A stretch of DNA of 21,882 nucleotides from an uncultured Eubacteriales bacterium. Its GTDB lineage: Bacteria > Bacillota > Clostridia > Christensenellales > Borkfalkiaceae. Both the position numbers and the translations under genes were made by a program. Below, piece after piece: positions 1 to 8,534 of this stretch; within the stretch, counting starts at the first letter, position 1, and every line of letters starts with the position of its first letter. The notes under the pieces are model-generated. The model was not told the DNA's origin and searched no databases. It saw only the letters and a list, made by a program, of their open reading frames with translations. Location of the stretch: positions 1 to 21,882 of the forward strand of contig UQTB01000032.1 of assembly GCA_900543915.1 (NCBI GenBank), written 5' to 3'.

Positions 1-1125
1 TTTGACCCGCGCCATCAGCGCCTCAATATCGTAGTCGCAGGCCGGCGTCGCCGCCTTCACCGCCGCCGTCTCGAACACGACGCGGGGATGAACGGCGTAT
101 TTCAAATCGCTCTCCGCGCGCGCAAAGATATCCAGGCAGCGCAGCAGGCGCTCGGCATCCGTTTCCGCCGCGGAAGCGGATACCCGCCGGAACACATCCT
201 CGGGCAGCCCCAGAATTTCGTTCGCGTTTTTGCAGGTTCTGGCCACGAGCAGCTCGCGCAGAATCCCCGTGACGTCCTTGGTCAGGACGCCCATGCTCTT
301 CCCGGTGGAAGCGAGTTCGTTCACCGCGCTCAGCACGCCGCCGGCGTCCCCGCCGAGGAGGGCGTCCGTAAAATTGTATAATTTCTCTTTATCCGCCGAG
401 CCGAGCACTTCCAGCACGTCCCGGTATGTGAGCTTCTCTTTGCTGTAGGAAACGCAGAGGTCGGCGATGGAGAGCGCGTCGCGCACGCTGCCCTCTCCCG
501 CGCGGGCGATGGCGGTGACCGCCTCGTCCTCGAAGTCCTTGCCGACGTCGCGGAAAATCTTTTTCAGAAGCTCTGCGATCACAGGCGTCGGAACCAGCTT
601 GAAATCGAAGCGCATGCAGCGGGACAAAATTGTCTGGGGCATCTTGTGCACCTCGGTGGTGGCGAGGATGAAGACCGCGTGCTTGGGAGGCTCTTCCAGC
701 GTCTTTAACAGCGCGTTGAACGCGGACGACGAGAGCATGTGCACTTCGTCCACGATATAGACCTTATAGCGGCAGGAAACGGGCGGAAAGGTGATTTTTT
801 CCCGCAGATCCCGGATCTCCGCCACGCCGTTGTTGGAAGCCGCGTCGATCTCCATGACGTCGAGATTGGAGGGATCCGCCAGCGCGCGGCATGCCTCGCA
901 CATCCCGCAGGGCGAACCGTTTTTCGGAGAGAGGCAGTTGATTGCCTTCGCAAAGATCTTCGCCGCGGACGTTTTGCCCGTCCCGCGCGTGCCGGTGAAG
1001 AGATACGCGTGCCCGATACGGCCGCTCTCGATCTGATTGACCAGCGTCGTCACCACGTGATCCTGCCCGATCAGCCCGTCGAACCCGGTCGGGCGATATT
1101 TTCTGTATAGCGCAAGATATGCCAT
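1..1125 (-). CDS. dnaX: DNA polymerase III subunit gamma/tau, 3' end outside the window
   Basis: This gene encodes the clamp-loader ATPase of the replicative polymerase, which loads the sliding clamp onto primed DNA. The visible 375 codons start MAYLALYRKYRP, the usual DnaX opening. A Walker A loop (GTRGTGKTS) lies at about residues 45-53, a zinc-binding cysteine set at C64, C73, C76 and C79, and the Walker B box VDEVH at about 125-129. The ATPase domain and part of the collar are present; the tau-specific C-terminus lies beyond the left edge, so any programmed frameshift for a short gamma form cannot be judged. The ATG at 1125 follows the sigH stop by only five bases and has a weak SD site, which suggests translational coupling to sigH. 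Firmicutes usually have dnaX next to ybaB/recR, so its place after sigH is unusual. Identity is very secure. Confidence 0.96.
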   Translation of the reverse strand, partial: MAYLALYRKYRPTGFDGLIGQDHVVTTLVNQIESGRIGHAYLFTGTRGTGKTSAAKIFAKAINCLSPKNGSPCGMCEACRALADPSNLDVMEIDAASNNGVAEIRDLREKITFPPVSCRYKVYIVDEVHMLSSSAFNALLKTLEEPPKHAVFILATTEVHKMPQTILSRCMRFDFKLVPTPVIAELLKKIFRDVGKDFEDEAVTAIARAGEGSVRDALSIADLCVSYSKEKLTYRDVLEVLGSADKEKLYNFTDALLGGDAGGVLSAVNELASTGKSMGVLTKDVTGILRELLVARTCKNANEILGLPEDVFRRVSASAAETDAERLLRCLDIFARAESDLKYAVHPRVVFETAAVKAATPACDYDIEALMARVK

Positions 1126-1130
1126 AGTGC

Positions 1131-1715
1131 TTATTTCACCGAACGCTCGATTTTTCTGCGAATCCGCTGCAAAGCGTTGTCGATGGATTTTTCCTCCTTT
1201 CCCATTTTATCCGCGATCTCACGGTACGAATATCCGTCCAGATAATATTGCAGGATGGAATTTTCCATCCGCGAGAGGATGCCCGTAATGCGCGCCTTCA
1301 GTTCGCGCTCGGATTCCCGGTTGATGTAGAGCGTCTCGGGGTCGACGGCGTTTCCCAGAACCGCGGTCTCCCCTTCCTCCGCTTCCGCGAACGCCCCCGC
1401 CAGCGAGACGCTGTTGTTGAGGGGCTTGTTCTTGTCCCGCGTCGCACAGCGGATCGCGGAGCAGATATTGCGGCGGATACAGAGATAGGCAAAGCTCTTA
1501 AAGGGGCTTTTTCCGTTGTAGGACTGGATGCTCTTGAAGAGCCCGATCATCCCCTCCTGCATCAGATCTTCGTAGTCGCCGCCCGTGAGAAAATAGGGGC
1601 GGCACGCCCGCAGAATCAGCCCGCGGCACCGATGGATGAGCTGCTCCGTCGCGGCGACGTCTCCTCCCCTGGCGCGTTCGCAGAGTGCCTCGTCCGTCAA
1701 AGCCTCAACTTCCAT
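1131..1715 (-). CDS. sigH: RNA polymerase sigma factor, SigH (Spo0H)-like
   Basis: The product is a 194-residue sigma-70-family factor. In sporulating Firmicutes SigH directs early stationary-phase and sporulation-entry transcription, in Bacillus also competence genes. Region 2 (about residues 46-92) carries DYEDLMQEGMIGLFKSI and the -10-recognition stretch ending AIRCATRDK. Region 4 (about 150-192) has the helix-turn-helix YSYREIADKMGKEEKSIDNALQRIRRK; the KSIDNALQR box is typical of SigH. The intervening acidic linker (about 108-125) is not conserved. The gene is third in mrnC-rlmB-sigH-dnaX, and the rlmB-sigH order matches B. subtilis. Its ATG overlaps the end of rlmB by 11 bases and has a GAGG site seven bases upstream. 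Length fits SigH, which is slightly over 200 residues in Bacillus. A different group of stress sigma factors is possible but less likely given the neighbours. Confidence 0.9.
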   Translation of the reverse strand: MEVEALTDEALCERARGGDVAATEQLIHRCRGLILRACRPYFLTGGDYEDLMQEGMIGLFKSIQSYNGKSPFKSFAYLCIRRNICSAIRCATRDKNKPLNNSVSLAGAFAEAEEGETAVLGNAVDPETLYINRESERELKARITGILSRMENSILQYYLDGYSYREIADKMGKEEKSIDNALQRIRRKIERSVK

Positions 1716-2418
1716 ATCTCTGCCTCATCGCCTCGAACACGACGACGCCGCACGCCACCGACGCGTTCAGCGAATTTACCTTCCCGCGCATGGGGATCTG
1801 GACGATGCGGTCGCACTTTGCGCGCGTGAGGCGTTTGATACCCGAATCCTCCCCGCCGATGACCAGCGCGAGATTTCCCGTCAGATCGGCGGCATAGAGG
1901 TTTTCTCCGCCCAGTTCCGCGCCCGTCACCCAGTAGCCGCGCGCTTTCAGCTCGTCCAGCGCGTCGTTCAGGTTGGTGACGCGCGCGATTTTCAGGTGAT
2001 TCGCCCCGCCCTCCGAAATCCGCATGACGGTATCCGTCACCGCGGCGGAGCGGTGCTTGGTAATGACCAGCCCGTCCACGCCCGCGCACTCGCAGACGCG
2101 GATGATGCTGCCCAGATTGTGCGGATCCAGCACCTCGTCCAGCAGGACGATAAAGCCGTTTTCCGCGGCGATCATGTCGTCCAGTTCACAGTATTCGTAA
2201 TCGGATACGAAGGCGATAAAGCCCTGATGGCGGCTGTTTCCCGCCTCCTTGTCCATGACGGCGCGGTCGCAGAACTGCACCTTGACGCGGCTTTCCCGCA
2301 GCGCGCCCAATAGTTTTTTGGACTCCGCGTCGCGAAGGCCGTTTTCCACCAGAACCTTATCCGTTTCGCGCCCCGCCTTCAGCAGTTCGAAGACGGCGTT
2401 TCTTCCCGTAATTTTCAT
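1705..2418 (-). CDS. rlmB: 23S rRNA (guanosine-2'-O-)-methyltransferase, TrmH/SpoU family
   Basis: This is a SPOUT-class methyltransferase that 2'-O-methylates a guanosine in the peptidyl-transferase region of 23S rRNA (G2251 in E. coli numbering), using S-adenosylmethionine. The 237 residues start MKITGRNAVFELL, the family's short N-terminal substrate-binding domain. The three SpoU motifs follow: LDPHNLGSIIRVCECAG at about 98-113 (N101 and R107), LVIGGEDSGIKRL at about 185-197, and IPMRGKVNSLNASVACGV at about 208-225, which form the trefoil knot and cofactor site. Its ATG overlaps the mrnC stop as ATGA, which implies coupled translation. The order mrnC-rlmB-sigH is the same as yazC-yacO-sigH in B. 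subtilis. The exact target nucleotide is inferred from the family. Confidence 0.93.
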   Translation of the reverse strand: MKITGRNAVFELLKAGRETDKVLVENGLRDAESKKLLGALRESRVKVQFCDRAVMDKEAGNSRHQGFIAFVSDYEYCELDDMIAAENGFIVLLDEVLDPHNLGSIIRVCECAGVDGLVITKHRSAAVTDTVMRISEGGANHLKIARVTNLNDALDELKARGYWVTGAELGGENLYAADLTGNLALVIGGEDSGIKRLTRAKCDRIVQIPMRGKVNSLNASVACGVVVFEAMRQRYGS

Positions 2419-2822
2419 AATTCTCCCGCGGGGAAAGCTCCCCGTAACAGCGCTTCCAGCCGCTCCCGGTTCCCCGTCAGATAGAGGTAGCCGATCACCG
2501 CCTCAAACCCGGTGGACATGCTGTATTCTCCCGCCGTGGCGTGTTTTGCGCGCGTGGTTTTCCTGGCGTTGCGCGCGCGGCGGTATACGCCCTGCTCTTC
2601 CTCCGTCATAAACGGCAGCAGGGACGCCACCAGCTTCGCCTGGCTCTCCGCGCGCACGATCTCCGTGACGCGGCGCTCCAGCTCCGCGGCCTTATCGTCC
2701 GAAGCGAGCGCGAGCTTCGTCCGCACGCAGAGCGTATAGACGGCGTCGCCGATATAGGCGAGGACGACCGAATTCATCGTCTTCGCGCGGAGCGCGTCCA
2801 CAGAACCTTCCGAACCAAACAA
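2415..2822 (-). CDS. mrnC: Mini-ribonuclease III
   Basis: This is a small RNase III-like dimeric nuclease that lacks a double-stranded-RNA-binding domain and trims 23S rRNA precursor ends in Firmicutes. The 135 residues form one RNase III domain. The signature LAYIGDAVY at about 21-29 carries the acidic residue D26, and a second conserved acid lies in TGFEAVIGYLYL (E107). The start chosen is a TTG at 2822: it sits eight bases downstream of a strong AAGGAGG site, while the next in-frame ATG (MNSVVLAYIGD) lies inside the region where the family's first helix begins. A sigma-A-type promoter lies immediately upstream at 2865-2893, so this is the first gene of the mrnC-rlmB-sigH-dnaX unit. In B. 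subtilis the upstream neighbour is cysS; here it is cwlD. Confidence 0.93.
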   Translation of the reverse strand: MFGSEGSVDALRAKTMNSVVLAYIGDAVYTLCVRTKLALASDDKAAELERRVTEIVRAESQAKLVASLLPFMTEEEQGVYRRARNARKTTRAKHATAGEYSMSTGFEAVIGYLYLTGNRERLEALLRGAFPAGEL

Positions 2823-2864
2823 CCGCCGCCCCTCCTTGAAGCACTGAGCATTTTATTCAAAGTA

Positions 2865-2893
2865 ATTATACCATAATCGCGCAAAAATAACAA
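2865..2893 (-). promoter_or_regulatory. Sigma-A-type promoter for mrnC-rlmB-sigH-dnaX
   Basis: Read on the minus strand, a perfect -10 TATAAT (2865-2870) is preceded by TGG, giving an extended -10. It is separated by 17 bases from TTGTTA (2888-2893), a 4 of 6 match to the -35 consensus. The predicted RNA would start near 2858 and have a leader of about 35 bases before the mrnC TTG. The -35 lies directly beside the stem of the cwlD terminator, so termination and re-initiation share the same few dozen bases. Confidence 0.72.
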
Positions 2894-2895
2894 AT

Positions 2896-2933
2896 AAATA
2901 CGGGCTCAAACAGAGGCGTTTGAACCCGTATTT
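2896..2933 (-). terminator. Rho-independent terminator of cwlD
   Basis: A 16-bp stem (2896-2911 pairing with 2918-2933) encloses a six-base loop. The single non-Watson-Crick position (2905/2924) is a G-U wobble in minus-strand RNA but a C-A mismatch in plus-strand RNA, which marks the minus strand as the intended RNA. The stem is followed on that strand by a T-rich run. The hairpin overlaps the last codons of cwlD, whose stop lies at 2906-2908. Confidence 0.85.
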
Positions 2934-3652
2934 TTCCGGAAGCCGTAGGAGGTGATCTCGGAGAGATAGTCGATTGCCCCCTTAAAGACCGCGTAGGCGA
3001 TTTTTTCCTGATATTCGTCCGTCATCAGGAGCGCTTCGTCCTCGGGATTGGAGAGGAACCCGCACTCCACGATGACGGAGGGGATATCCGTGCAGTTCAG
3101 GATGTAATAATCCCCTTTCAGCGGGGCGAAGGTGCGGGTAGCCTCTTCCATGCCGTTGAGGGAATCCTGAATGTCGTTCGCGAGCGCGACGCCCTGTTCC
3201 GAATCCGCGCGGAAAAATACCTGCGCGCCCCGCCGCGACGAATTGCCGAATTTGTTCATGTGCACGGATATGACGATATCCGCATCCGCATGTTCGATCG
3301 CCTTCTTGCGCGCCAGCATATCCCGCTTTTTAAAGCCGTTCGTCGCCGCGCCGTAGAGCCCGGCGTCCGAAGCGCGCGTCAGCACGGGGTCCATCCCCGC
3401 GCTCAGGAAGAGCGACTCCAGCTTCTTGACGACGGCGAGGTTCAGCTCGCTCTCCCTGACGCCCGTGTTCACGCCGGTGACGCCGCCGTCCACCCCGCCG
3501 TGCCCCGCATCCAGGACGACGGTGATCTGCGTGCCGTCCGCACTGCCGATGGGCTTCACGCCCAGCGCCCCCACGCAGACGATAAAGGTGACGAACACGA
3601 TGAACAGCACCAGCGCCACGATGATCTTCTTTGCATTCCACTTCAGTTTCAC
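2906..3652 (-). CDS. cwlD: N-acetylmuramoyl-L-alanine amidase, CwlD-like, membrane-anchored
   Basis: This is a zinc amidase that cleaves the bond between N-acetylmuramic acid and the peptide stem of peptidoglycan. CwlD acts with PdaA to make the muramic-delta-lactam of the spore cortex. The 248 residues open with a basic start and one hydrophobic segment (about 10-31), a signal anchor placing the enzyme outside the membrane. The Amidase_3 domain spans about 44-232: DAGHGG (H51), E67 in RESEL, SVHMN (H131) and the catalytic VECGFLSN (E196). There is no SH3 or SPOR repeat, as in CwlD (about 237 residues in B. subtilis). The GTG start at 3652 has GGAGG eight bases upstream. It is a single-gene unit preceded by a DnaA-box cluster and closed by its own terminator. 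A vegetative amidase is the alternative; the short one-domain form and nearby sigH favour CwlD. Confidence 0.85.
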   Translation of the reverse strand: MKLKWNAKKIIVALVLFIVFVTFIVCVGALGVKPIGSADGTQITVVLDAGHGGVDGGVTGVNTGVRESELNLAVVKKLESLFLSAGMDPVLTRASDAGLYGAATNGFKKRDMLARKKAIEHADADIVISVHMNKFGNSSRRGAQVFFRADSEQGVALANDIQDSLNGMEEATRTFAPLKGDYYILNCTDIPSVIVECGFLSNPEDEALLMTDEYQEKIAYAVFKGAIDYLSEITSYGFRKNTGSNASV

Positions 3653-3679
3653 TGCCCGAACCTCCGGTTACCGAAAAAG

Positions 3680-3723
3680 TTATCCACAACGGGAGCGGTT
3701 ATCCACAGGAGCGCTGTGGATAA
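3680..3723. promoter_or_regulatory. Cluster of three perfect DnaA boxes
   Basis: TTATCCACA occurs at 3680-3688 and 3699-3707 on the plus strand and again, inverted, at 3715-3723. All three match the consensus exactly and lie within 44 bases, between the glyA terminator and the cwlD start. A weaker copy with two mismatches (TTGACCACA) lies near 3803. The surrounding 286-base gap is more AT-rich than the genes beside it. Both flanking genes point the same way, so there is no strand switch as expected at a typical bidirectional origin. A DnaA-binding regulatory or titration site is therefore more likely than oriC. Confidence 0.75.
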
Positions 3724-3904
3724 CGTTCGCCTTATTTTATGAGGACAAGCGGGCGCTTTATGCCGGTACGGGGAAAGAATTCCACAATCTTACAGATAAA
3801 GTTGACCACAATTCAACAATGAACAGCCGTCAGTCCGGGCGGCATGCACCCCGCCGGCGGCGATTGAAGGGAATGATCTCTTTTTGTCTTTTCTGTTTTA
3901 TTCA

Positions 3905-3934
3905 TAAAAAAAAGCGCCCCGAAAGGCGCTTTTT
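3905..3934 (-). terminator. Rho-independent terminator of the comM-glyA unit
   Basis: A perfect 10-bp stem (3909-3918 with 3925-3934, core GCGCC/GGCGC) with a six-base loop is followed on the minus strand by a run of eight Ts. It begins five bases after the glyA stop codon. It closes the long upstream gene train. The A-run before and T-run after the stem could allow some bidirectional use, but no plus-strand gene exists here. Confidence 0.93.
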
Positions 3935-3938
3935 ATCG

Positions 3939-5195
3939 TCAGACAGATGCAGCGGTCAGGTCGGGATACAGCGGGTGCGCGTCCGTCAGCGCCTTCACCT
4001 CGGCGCGGACGGCGCCGAAGCACGCCTCCTTTTCCCGGATCACGCGGACGATGAGTTTCGCCACGCGGCGGCAGTCCTCCTCCGTAAAGCCGCGCGTCGT
4101 GACCGAAGGCGTGCCCACGCGGATGCCACTCGTCGTGAACGGCGAAAGGGGGTCGAAGGGAATGGCGTTTTTGTTGACGGTGATGTTCACCTCGTCCAGC
4201 ATCCGCTCGAGCTCTTTCCCCGTGACGCCCGTATCGCGGAGATCGACCAGCATCAGGTGATTGTCCGTCCCGCCCGATACGAGGCGGATTCCCTCCTTCA
4301 GGAAGGTCTCGCTCATCGCCTTCGCGTTCTTCAGCACGTTCTCCTGATAGACTTTAAATTCGGGCTTCAGCGCCTCGCCGAAGGCGACCGCCTTTGCCGC
4401 GATCACGTGCATTAAAGGGCCTCCCTGCGTGCCCGGGAAAACGGCTTTATCCAGCATCTTGGCATACTGCTCCTTGCAGAGTATGACGCCGCCGCGCGGC
4501 CCGCGCAGCGTCTTATGCGTGGTAGTCGTGACAAAATCCGCGTACGGCACGGGACTGGGATGCAGCCCCGCTGCGACCAGACCGGCAATGTGCGCGATGT
4601 CCACCATCATATAAGCGCCCACCTTGTCGCAGATGGCGCGGATGCGGGCGAAGTCGATTACCCGCGGATAAGCGGAGGCGCCCGATACGATGATTTTCGG
4701 CTTTTCCTCTTCCGCCAGCCGTTCGAGCGCGTCGTAATCGATGGTCTGCGTCGTCTCCGAAACGCCGTATCCGACGGCGCGGTAGTAGTTGCCCGAGACG
4801 GTGACGGGGCTCCCGTGCGTGAGATGCCCGCCGTGCGCCAGGCTCATGCCGAGGATGGTGTCGCCCGGCTTTAAACAGGCATAATACACCGCGAAATTGG
4901 CGTTGGCGCCCGAATGCGGCTGCACGTTGGCGTGTTCCGCGCCGAACAGCTTTTTCGCGCGCTCGATCGCGAGATTTTCCGCAATATCCACATACTGGCA
5001 GCCGCCGTAATAGCGGTGCGCCGGATATCCCTCCGCATATTTGTTGGTCAGATGGCTGCCCATCGCCTCCATGACGGCGGGAGAAACGAAGTTCTCGCTC
5101 GCGATCAGCTCGATGTTCGCGCGCTGACGCGCGAGTTCCTTCTCCAGCCCCGCATAGAGTTCGGGGTCGGACGCCTTTACCCTGTCGAAATTCAT
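3939..5195 (-). CDS. glyA: Serine hydroxymethyltransferase
   Basis: This cytosolic pyridoxal-phosphate enzyme interconverts serine plus tetrahydrofolate with glycine plus 5,10-methylene-tetrahydrofolate, the main source of one-carbon units. The 418 residues are the normal bacterial length. The N-terminal SENFVS box (about 33-38), the NKYAEGYPAHRYYGG stretch (51-65) and the cofactor-binding lysine in TTTTHKTLRGPRGG (K228) are all intact. The ATG at 5195 has GGAGG five bases upstream. It is the last gene of the long operon, 53 bases after trxA with no terminator seen between them, and ends at a strong terminator. The methylene-tetrahydrofolate it makes is also the carbon donor for TrmFO encoded upstream in the same train, a plausible metabolic link. 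Confidence 0.97.
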   Translation of the reverse strand: MNFDRVKASDPELYAGLEKELARQRANIELIASENFVSPAVMEAMGSHLTNKYAEGYPAHRYYGGCQYVDIAENLAIERAKKLFGAEHANVQPHSGANANFAVYYACLKPGDTILGMSLAHGGHLTHGSPVTVSGNYYRAVGYGVSETTQTIDYDALERLAEEEKPKIIVSGASAYPRVIDFARIRAICDKVGAYMMVDIAHIAGLVAAGLHPSPVPYADFVTTTTHKTLRGPRGGVILCKEQYAKMLDKAVFPGTQGGPLMHVIAAKAVAFGEALKPEFKVYQENVLKNAKAMSETFLKEGIRLVSGGTDNHLMLVDLRDTGVTGKELERMLDEVNITVNKNAIPFDPLSPFTTSGIRVGTPSVTTRGFTEEDCRRVAKLIVRVIREKEACFGAVRAEVKALTDAHPLYPDLTAASV

Positions 5196-5248
5196 GTTAT
5201 CCTCCGTAAAATCGATATGCGCTCCCGCAAAAATCCCTTTCCCGCCGG

Positions 5249-5572
5249 TCAGATATGCTTCATGACCATGTCGGAGAGCTCGGCTTTGGGCGTCAGCCCG
5301 ATTTTCTTATCCACCACTTCTCCGTTCTTGAATACCAGAAGGGAAGGAATGGACATAATGCCGTACTGCGCGGCGAGCGCCTCGTTCTCGTCCACGTTGA
5401 CCTTTACGACCTTGACCTTGTCCCCCGCCGCGGCGGCAAAATCCGCCAGAATCGGAGACTGCATCTTGCAGGGCGTGCACCAGGTCGCCCAGAAATCCGC
5501 GAGGACGGGCGTATCCCCCGCCACCAGCGATTCAAACTCCTCTTTGGAGCCGATTTCATATAATTCGCTCAT
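5249..5572 (-). CDS. trxA: Thioredoxin
   Basis: This is a small cytosolic dithiol-disulfide oxidoreductase that hands electrons from thioredoxin reductase to ribonucleotide reductase and other proteins. The 107 residues form one thioredoxin fold with the active site DFWATWCTPCKMQSP (C32 and C35) and the cis-proline loop SIPSLLVFKNGE at about 74-85. The redox box is WCTPC in place of the canonical WCGPC, a change that can shift redox potential. There is no signal peptide, so the protein is cytosolic. The ATG overlaps the rseC stop as ATGA, so the two are translationally coupled. Identity as a thioredoxin is secure; whether it is the main cellular thioredoxin cannot be told here. Confidence 0.95.
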   Translation of the reverse strand: MSELYEIGSKEEFESLVAGDTPVLADFWATWCTPCKMQSPILADFAAAAGDKVKVVKVNVDENEALAAQYGIMSIPSLLVFKNGEVVDKKIGLTPKAELSDMVMKHI

Positions 5573-5973
5573 TGTTTTTCCTCCATTTTTTCAATTTTTA
5601 CGATGACCGGCAGAAAGCCCTTTCTGTTTTTCAACAGCTTATCCGCCGCCCAAACGATAGTATAACTCAAAACCGTCAAAATTACGCCCAGCAAAAACAT
5701 CCACAGCTCGGAGATGAGACTGCCGAGAAACAGCCCCAGCGCGAGCGCCGCGAGCGGGATCAGAAATACCGTGACGGCAGCCGCGAGACGGGACCGCTCG
5801 GAGATTTCCACAGAGACGATATCGCCCGCTTTCGCGCCGATCGCGTTGTCCGCAATCAGCTCCCTGCCGTTTTTCCCCGCGCAGCGGTTGCATCCGGCGC
5901 AGCCGCCCGCCGGGCGCATGACGACCGTCGCCCTGCCGCCCTCCGCGCGCTTTACTTCGCCCGACTCGAACAT
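5569..5973 (-). CDS. RseC/MucC-family membrane protein (SoxR-reducing-system RseC-like)
   Basis: This is a 134-residue membrane protein. The N-terminal cytosolic part holds a cysteine cluster, GGCAGCNRCAG at about 24-34, in the C-x2-C-x2-C pattern typical of the RseC family and suited to a metal or redox centre. Two hydrophobic segments follow, at about 65-90 and 93-112, and a basic tail ends the protein. In Gammaproteobacteria RseC takes part in reducing the SoxR iron-sulfur cluster or in sigma-E control; the role in Firmicutes is not established. The only in-frame ATG that fits is 5973, inside the last codons of hisS (22-base overlap); its GGAG site is 11 bases upstream. Direct coupling to trxA supports a thiol or redox role. 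The family call is good; the function is inference. Confidence 0.8.
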   Translation of the reverse strand: MFESGEVKRAEGGRATVVMRPAGGCAGCNRCAGKNGRELIADNAIGAKAGDIVSVEISERSRLAAAVTVFLIPLAALALGLFLGSLISELWMFLLGVILTVLSYTIVWAADKLLKNRKGFLPVIVKIEKMEEKQ

Positions 5974-7205
5974 AACGAAACAAACTCCGCCAGGGGGACG
6001 TTCTCTTCCCCGCCGTTTTCCATGTCTCTGAGCTTGATTTCGCCGCGGGAAAGCTCGTCTGCCCCCAGCACGGCGACGAAGCGGACGCGCAGCTTGTCCG
6101 CATATTTGAACTGCGCTTTCACCGAGCGGTTCATGTGGTCGGTCTCCGCGGAAACGCCCGCCTCGCGCAGTTCCTGCGTCAGGCGGAATGCCGCGGCGCG
6201 CGCCTCCTCTCCCAGCGGCGCGACGTAGAGAAAGGGCCTCTTTTCGGGGATTGCGACGCCCGTCTGGCGCATCAGCAGGAGCAAACGCTCCAGCCCCAGG
6301 CCGAACCCGACGCCGGGGACGGACGCGCCGCCCATCTCCTCGATCAGGCCGTCGTAACGCCCGCCGCCGCACACCGTGCCCTGCGCGCCGATGGACTCGG
6401 AGACAAATTCAAACACCGTGCGCGTATAGTAGTCCAGCCCGCGCACGATATGCGGGTTGACCGAAAAAGCGACGCCCGCCGCGCCGAGGAGCTCTTTTAC
6501 CTGCCCGAAGTGCTCCGCGCAGTCCGCGCAGAGATAATCCAAAATGACGGGCGCCCCTGCGGCGATCGCCGCACAGCGCTCGTCTTTGCAGTCCAGAATG
6601 CGCAGCGGATTCTTTTCAAACCGCTCGCGGCAGTTCTCGCACATCTCGTTAAGATACGGGGCAAAATATGCCTTCAACGCTTCGTTGAACGCCTTGCGGC
6701 AGGTTTTACAGCCGATGGAATTGAGATTCAGCTTCAGCTCCTTCACGCCCAGGCGGTTCAGATACGCGCGGGCGAGCAGAATGACCTCCGCGTCCGCGGA
6801 CGGTGCGGGCGAGCCGAAGAACTCCACCCCGAACTGGTGGAATTCCCTGAGCCGCCCCGCCTGCGGCCGCTCGTAGCGGAAACAGGGCGTGATATAGTAC
6901 AGCTTGACGGGCAGCGCGCTGCCGGACAGATTCTCCACGAAGCTGCGCGCCACTCCCGACGTGCCTTCCGGCTTCAGGGTGACGCTGCGCCCGCCCTTGT
7001 CTTCAAAGGTGTACATCTCTTTGTTGACGACGTCGGTGGTGTCGCCGATGCCGCGCAGAAAGACCTCCGTGTGCTCGAACGTGGGCGTGCGGATCTCCTC
7101 GAAGCGATACGCCTCCGTGACCGCGCGCGCGGTCTGTTCCAGATATTGCCACTGCCAGCTCTCCGCCGGGAGAACGTCCTTTGTCCCCTTCGGGATATTG
7201 TTCAT
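5952..7205 (-). CDS. hisS: Histidyl-tRNA synthetase
   Basis: This class II aminoacyl-tRNA synthetase charges tRNA-His with histidine using ATP. Its 417 residues are standard length. It opens NIPKGTKDVLP, then shows the class II motif 2 region ITPCFRYERPQAGRLREFHQ (about 106-125), the histidine-binding RGLDYYTRTVFEF at about 260-272, and motif 3 (GFGLGLERLLLL, about 302-313). A cysteine-rich insertion lies between about 165 and 235. The C-terminal anticodon-binding domain ends at about 415. The ATG at 7205 has AAGGGG six bases upstream and lies 10 bases after hslU. It overlaps rseC at its 3' end. No T-box leader is present, consistent with its internal position in a long operon. Confidence 0.97.
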   Translation of the reverse strand: MNNIPKGTKDVLPAESWQWQYLEQTARAVTEAYRFEEIRTPTFEHTEVFLRGIGDTTDVVNKEMYTFEDKGGRSVTLKPEGTSGVARSFVENLSGSALPVKLYYITPCFRYERPQAGRLREFHQFGVEFFGSPAPSADAEVILLARAYLNRLGVKELKLNLNSIGCKTCRKAFNEALKAYFAPYLNEMCENCRERFEKNPLRILDCKDERCAAIAAGAPVILDYLCADCAEHFGQVKELLGAAGVAFSVNPHIVRGLDYYTRTVFEFVSESIGAQGTVCGGGRYDGLIEEMGGASVPGVGFGLGLERLLLLMRQTGVAIPEKRPFLYVAPLGEEARAAAFRLTQELREAGVSAETDHMNRSVKAQFKYADKLRVRFVAVLGADELSRGEIKLRDMENGGEENVPLAEFVSLCSSRAK

Positions 7206-7215
7206 AGGAAACCCC

Positions 7216-8523
<1,308 letters not shown>

Positions 8524-8534
8524 AATGTTTCTCC

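Noticed and set aside
3653..3938. Chromosomal origin of replication
   Set aside because: Three DnaA boxes are present, but dnaA and dnaN are not adjacent, no strand switch occurs across the window, and I see no clear unwinding region with ordered repeats. Kept as a regulatory or titration cluster.
3426..4415. 329-codon open frame on the plus strand crossing the intergenic region before cwlD
   Set aside because: Runs through the DnaA boxes and a strong terminator and is antisense to glyA and cwlD; no protein motif.
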